Origin: Chloroflexota bacterium
GTDB lineage: Bacteria; Chloroflexota; Limnocylindria; P2-11E
NCBI GenBank assembly: GCA_025350745.1
Contig: JANXXG010000082.1
Location: 1-9,097 of the forward strand
Length of the DNA stretch: 9,097 bases
Direction: 5' to 3'
The position numbers were made by a program, and so were the translations under genes. Positions 6,516 through 9,097 of the stretch are shown piece after piece (the stretch's first letter is position 1; the number at the start of each line of letters is the position of its first letter). The notes beneath the pieces are model-generated. The model ran no database searches. It had not been told where the DNA came from and saw nothing but the letters and a program-made list of their open reading frames with translations.

Positions 6516-7666
6516 CCGGCGCAGCCTGGGACGGCAGCAGCGTGTTCTTCGGATCGCTCGTCGCGGTCGTCGTCGCAGCCCTGTGTTCGCTCGCGGCCAC
6601 CCAGCCGCGATCCGGCGGCCGTCGTGTTCGGGAGCTCGTGCTGCTCATGTTGTCGGCGATCGGCGCCGTCGTTACGGTCGTCGCCACCGACCTCGTGGTC
6701 CTCTTCGGCGGTCTCGTCCTGGTCACGGTCCCGCTCTACGCGGCGACGGGGGGTCGTGGCACCCGCGCCGTCGAGCGCGCGGTGCCCGGTTTCCTGCTGG
6801 GTGCGACCGCGACCGCGACGGCGGGTTACGGGATCGCGCTGCTGTACGCGTCGACCGGCCAGACCGCCTACGCCGGGCTCGGTCGGGCGACGGCCAACCC
6901 GTTGTACCTGGCCGGTCTCGCACTCCTCTGCGCGGGCCTCGTGACGCATCTGGCGCTCGGGTCCGCCGCGCGCCCTTCGATCCTCCGCAACGTCGCCATC
7001 GCCGCCGCGCTCATCCGGCTCGTCGCCGCCACACGCAATGGCGATGTTGCGCTCGATTGGGAAGTGACGCTCGCGACGCTCGGGGCGCTCGCGGTCGTGG
7101 TCGCCGGTCTCGGCGCGCTCACGGAGCGGCGCATCGGCAGGCTCGTCGGGTGGGCCCTGATCTCCCAGCTCGGCTACAGCGCGATCGGCGTCGCGGGGTC
7201 GGCGGCCCCCGCGGCAGCATTCTCGCTCGCCGTCTACGCGGCGCTCGGGATCGGCATCTTCGCCTTTGTGGCGGTCCTTCCCGAGGCCGACGATCCGACG
7301 CTCAGCGATCTCGCAGGGCTTGCCCGCCGGCGGCCGGTGCTCGTGGTCGGGCTCGGGGTGCTCGTCGCGGGGCTCATCGGCATCCCGCCCACGGCGGGCT
7401 TCATCGCGAGACTCTCCCTCTTCGAGGCAGCGGTGCGCGCGCAGCTCCTCTGGCTCGTCCTCGTTGGGGCTCTGGCTGCCGTGGTCGGCGCCGCCTCGTA
7501 CGGACGGATCGTTCTCGCGTGCTTCGCGCCACCGCGTCTGGATGCTGTCGCCCCGCCGCGGGCGCGCGTCGCCACCGCCGTCGTGCTTCTCGCGGCGCTC
7601 GCGGTGCTGATCGTCGGGGTGTTCCCGGGGCCGCTGCTCGAGCTCGTTCAGACTGTTCGCTTCTGA
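6512..7666 (+). CDS. nuoN: NADH-quinone oxidoreductase subunit N-like protein, short and degenerate
   Basis: 384 residues against about 480 for typical NuoN. Similarity is clear in places: GGLVLVTVPLY at 66-76 aligns with the GxELxSLPLY helix, LYASTG at 111-116, RLVGWALISQLGYSAIGVAG at 200-219, and GLIGIPPTAGFIARLSLFEAA at 287-307. The N-terminus is about 60 residues shorter than in E. coli, so one or more early helices are missing. The TM7-8 region is also shortened: the family's PFHxWxPDVYxGAPxPV loop is absent, the sequence passing from HLALGSAARP at 146-155 directly into the next helix. Key residues are changed: Glu133 is Val69, Lys217 is His146, and Lys395 is Arg300. Start ATG 6512 overlaps the nuoM stop (ATGA). 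Position as last gene after J-K-L-M supports subunit N. It may fill the structural place of N without pumping protons (inference). Confidence 0.83.
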   Translation: MTGAAWDGSSVFFGSLVAVVVAALCSLAATQPRSGGRRVRELVLLMLSAIGAVVTVVATDLVVLFGGLVLVTVPLYAATGGRGTRAVERAVPGFLLGATATATAGYGIALLYASTGQTAYAGLGRATANPLYLAGLALLCAGLVTHLALGSAARPSILRNVAIAAALIRLVAATRNGDVALDWEVTLATLGALAVVVAGLGALTERRIGRLVGWALISQLGYSAIGVAGSAAPAAAFSLAVYAALGIGIFAFVAVLPEADDPTLSDLAGLARRRPVLVVGLGVLVAGLIGIPPTAGFIARLSLFEAAVRAQLLWLVLVGALAAVVGAASYGRIVLACFAPPRLDAVAPPRARVATAVVLLAALAVLIVGVFPGPLLELVQTVRF

Positions 7667-7669
7667 GCG

Positions 7670-8155
7670 CTAGTCCGGCACCGAGCTCCGCTTTGCGAGC
7701 GCGTATCCGGCGAGGAACGTGCGCAGTCCAGCCTGACCGTGCGCCATCATCAGGGTGTGGTTCGCCGCGTACGCGGGCCGCACGATCGGCGCGAGGCGAT
7801 TCAAGGCCGCCTTTGTGGTGATCACGTCCTCGTCGAAGGTGATGAGACACCCGTCCGTCGCCGCGGTGATCGTCCAGCGGATCACCCCTTCGAGATCGCC
7901 GGTGAGGCGCGCTTCGAGGATCCCTCCTCGGCGATCGGCGGTCGTGCGCTCGAGCTCGAACGCCAGGTCGTAGGGGAGCACCGAGCGCGTCCGCATCCAG
8001 AGGTGATCCTCGTCGAGCTTGCGGGCCTCCTTCACCTCGGGCCACCACGACGGGTAGGCGACCACCTCGTAGATCGCGTCGTAGACCGCGTCAGCGGGCG
8101 CATCGACGGTCCAGCGGCTCAGGAAGTGGTAGCGGTGTGTTCGAGGCTGCTTCAC
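7670..8155 (-). CDS. SRPBCC/START-like (polyketide cyclase-type) protein
   Basis: 161 residues from GTG 8155 down to TAG 7670-7672. The helix-grip fold signature is seen at the N-terminus: RWTVDAPADAVYDAIYEVVAYPSWWPEV at 14-40 matches the 'V...A..VW..l.d...yp.W.p.v' pattern of SRPBCC ligand-binding domains. Alternating strands follow up to about 115 (EARLTGDLEGVIRWTITA, DGCLITFDEDV), then a C-terminal amphipathic helix (RPAYAANHTLMMAHGQAGLRTFL) that closes the hydrophobic pocket in this fold. Such proteins bind or modify hydrophobic small molecules or lipids; the ligand cannot be told from sequence. GTG 8209 would add 18 residues without visible domain content, so the inner GTG is preferred. 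The gene is convergent with nuoN, with only 3 nt between stop codons, and divergent from tRNA-Arg. Confidence 0.83.
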   Translation of the reverse strand: MKQPRTHRYHFLSRWTVDAPADAVYDAIYEVVAYPSWWPEVKEARKLDEDHLWMRTRSVLPYDLAFELERTTADRRGGILEARLTGDLEGVIRWTITAATDGCLITFDEDVITTKAALNRLAPIVRPAYAANHTLMMAHGQAGLRTFLAGYALAKRSSVPD

Positions 8156-8226
8156 GGGTGAAACTGTACGTGCGGGGCCGGCGGGCCTCAGAATCGACGA
8201 AGCGATCACCGTCGATCGTTGGCCCC

Positions 8227-8299
8227 GGGGCTGTAGCTCAGCGGATAGAGCGCCGCCGTCCTAAGGCGGGCGTCGTGGGTTCGATTCCCACCAGCCCCT
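8227..8299 (+). tRNA. tRNA-Arg (anticodon CCT)
   Basis: Full 73-nt cloverleaf: acceptor GGGGCTG/CAGCCCC (7 bp), D arm GCTC-AGCGGATA-GAGC, anticodon stem CCGCC/GGCGG, loop GTCCTAA with anticodon CCT, variable loop GCGTC, T arm GTGGG-TTCGATT-CCCAC. The A in the GGA of the D loop fits position A20, an arginine identity element. It reads AGG codons. Two small oddities are a G at position 32 (normally a pyrimidine) and a U discriminator at 8299. CCA is not encoded. Confidence 0.95.
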
Positions 8300-8308
8300 C
8301 CGTCACGA

Positions 8309-8326
8309 GCCGGCCAGCCCGCCGGC
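8309..8326 (+). terminator. GC-only hairpin after tRNA-Arg, possible terminator
   Basis: GCCGGC (8309-8314) and GCCGGC (8321-8326) can pair around a 6-nt loop, starting 10 nt after the tRNA. No T-run follows, so it is not a classical intrinsic terminator. It may be a pause or processing structure, or a chance feature of GC-rich DNA. Confidence 0.25.
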
Positions 8327-8359
8327 CGAGCAGATCGCGCCGCGTGTGACACTGGAGGG

Positions 8360-9097
8360 GTGACCACCCTGGCTGCGGCGCCGGATCCCAAGCGGCAGCG
8401 ACTGCAACACGCGTTCGCGCTGCTCGTGCCGGCGGTCCTGTTCGGCTTCCTCGTCACGTCGCAATGGCAGGGCCAGCAGGAGCGCAGCCAGATCGCCGTC
8501 CGCTACAACGCGCCGCTCACCGATGCCGCCTTCGCGCTTCAGAAGGAGCAGAACGACCTCAAAGCGCAGCTGCAGGAGCTTCGGTCGCAGCTCGACAGCA
8601 TCCAGGCCAACGCCGCCACGCAGAGCGGCGCCGCCAGCGAGCTGCGGACCCGGATCGCGGATCTCCGCGCCCAGGCGGGCCTCACGGCCCTCGCCGGCGA
8701 CGGCGTCGTCGTACAGCTGGACGACTCGCACACCGCGACTTCGGGAGCAGCCAACCTCGACCAGGCGATCTGTCACTCGACCGACCTCACCGACATCTTG
8801 AACACCGCGTGGCGCGGCAGCGCGCAGGCGATCGCGGTGAACGCGCAGCGAGTCGTCGGCACCACGAGCGTCTACTGCGTCGGCTCGACCATCATGGTCA
8901 ACGGCACGCTGATGTCACCGCCGTTCAACCTCGTGGTCATCGGGCCGCAGAACAGCATCCTCGGGGCATTCGACGACCCGAGCCAGCTGAAGGACATCAA
9001 GACCCGGCGCGACGTGGTCGGTCTCGGGTTCCGTGTGACGCGTGCGACGGCCATCAACGTACCGGCCTATGACGGCGCGCTCCGGATCCGCGTCGCG
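8360..9097 (+). CDS. DUF881 family membrane-anchored protein (3' end outside the window)
   Basis: 246 codons from GTG 8360 to the right edge, with no stop reached. Short basic N-terminus (KRQR at 11-14), one membrane helix at about 17-34, then a coiled-coil-like region at about 57-107 (QKEQNDLKAQLQELRSQLDS), then the DUF881 domain: GDGVVVQLDDS at 113-123, HSTDLTDILNTAW at 139-151, AQAIAVNAQRVVGTTSVYCVG at 155-175, VNGTLMSPPF at 180-189, and a distal INVPAY at 232-237. The Cys-x-Gly (Cys173) is usual in the family; a second cysteine, Cys138, could be a disulfide partner if the domain faces outside (inference). DUF881 proteins (YlxW/YlxX type) are often encoded near cell-division and cell-wall genes in Gram-positive bacteria, but their biochemical role is not settled. 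GGAGGG directly abuts the GTG and leaves no normal ribosome-binding-site spacing; GACACT at 8348-8353 may be a -10 element of a leaderless transcript. Confidence 0.9.
   Translation, partial: MTTLAAAPDPKRQRLQHAFALLVPAVLFGFLVTSQWQGQQERSQIAVRYNAPLTDAAFALQKEQNDLKAQLQELRSQLDSIQANAATQSGAASELRTRIADLRAQAGLTALAGDGVVVQLDDSHTATSGAANLDQAICHSTDLTDILNTAWRGSAQAIAVNAQRVVGTTSVYCVGSTIMVNGTLMSPPFNLVVIGPQNSILGAFDDPSQLKDIKTRRDVVGLGFRVTRATAINVPAYDGALRIRVA

Noticed and set aside
2423..8299. Nuo-like cassette as a tRNA-bounded integrated island
   Set aside because: The cassette lies on the 5' side of tRNA-Pro, whereas integration sites are normally at tRNA 3' ends; no integrase and no repeated tRNA end were found, and base composition looks uniform.
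8137..8349. 70-codon plus-strand open frame over tRNA-Arg
   Set aside because: It passes through the tRNA and its translation has no protein-like character.

Overview
The window is about 9.1 kb of very GC-rich bacterial DNA (roughly 70% by eye) with densely packed genes. The combination of an ECF sigma factor paired with a DUF4367-type membrane anti-sigma protein, a DUF881 protein, frequent GTG starts and few Shine-Dalgarno sites fits an uncultured Chloroflexota lineage (for example the Limnocylindria/Ellin6529 group). An actinobacterium-like host cannot be excluded. The phylum assignment is inference.

Layout. Positions 1-77 hold the tail of an unidentified gene. Positions 86-1481 carry an ECF sigma factor and, overlapping it by 8 nt, its probable membrane-bound anti-sigma partner with a DUF4367-like outer domain. 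A stand-alone gene follows (1552-2406) for a two-part protein: a TPR-like helical N-terminus and an unrecognised C-terminal domain. A tRNA-Pro(CGG) lies on the minus strand (2423-2496).

The centre (2553-7666) is a five-gene operon, nuoJ-K-L-M-N-like. It encodes only the distal membrane arm of a complex I-type machine. All four gene junctions overlap by exactly 4 nt (GTGA or ATGA). No nuoA-I gene, hydrogenase or other electron-input module is present in the window. A SRPBCC/START-like protein is encoded convergently (7670-8155, minus strand). Then come a tRNA-Arg(CCT) (8227-8299) and a DUF881 gene that runs off the right edge (8360-end).

The most interesting content is the nuoJKLMN-like cassette. 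The proteins are recognisable by fold and by several motifs, but many charged residues that carry protons in canonical complex I are changed. The changes include the second NuoK glutamate (to His), the NuoL TM8 His and TM12 Lys-Asp, the NuoN TM5 Glu, TM7 Lys and TM12 Lys, the NuoM TM7 Lys (to Arg), and the NuoJ TM3 Tyr. The NuoN-like protein also lacks the usual PFHxWxPD loop. Other key residues are kept (the TM5 Glu of L and M, the TM7 Lys of L, the TM8 Lys of M, the first Glu of K). This looks like a divergent, possibly repurposed complex I membrane module that either joins a peripheral arm encoded elsewhere or works with an unknown partner.
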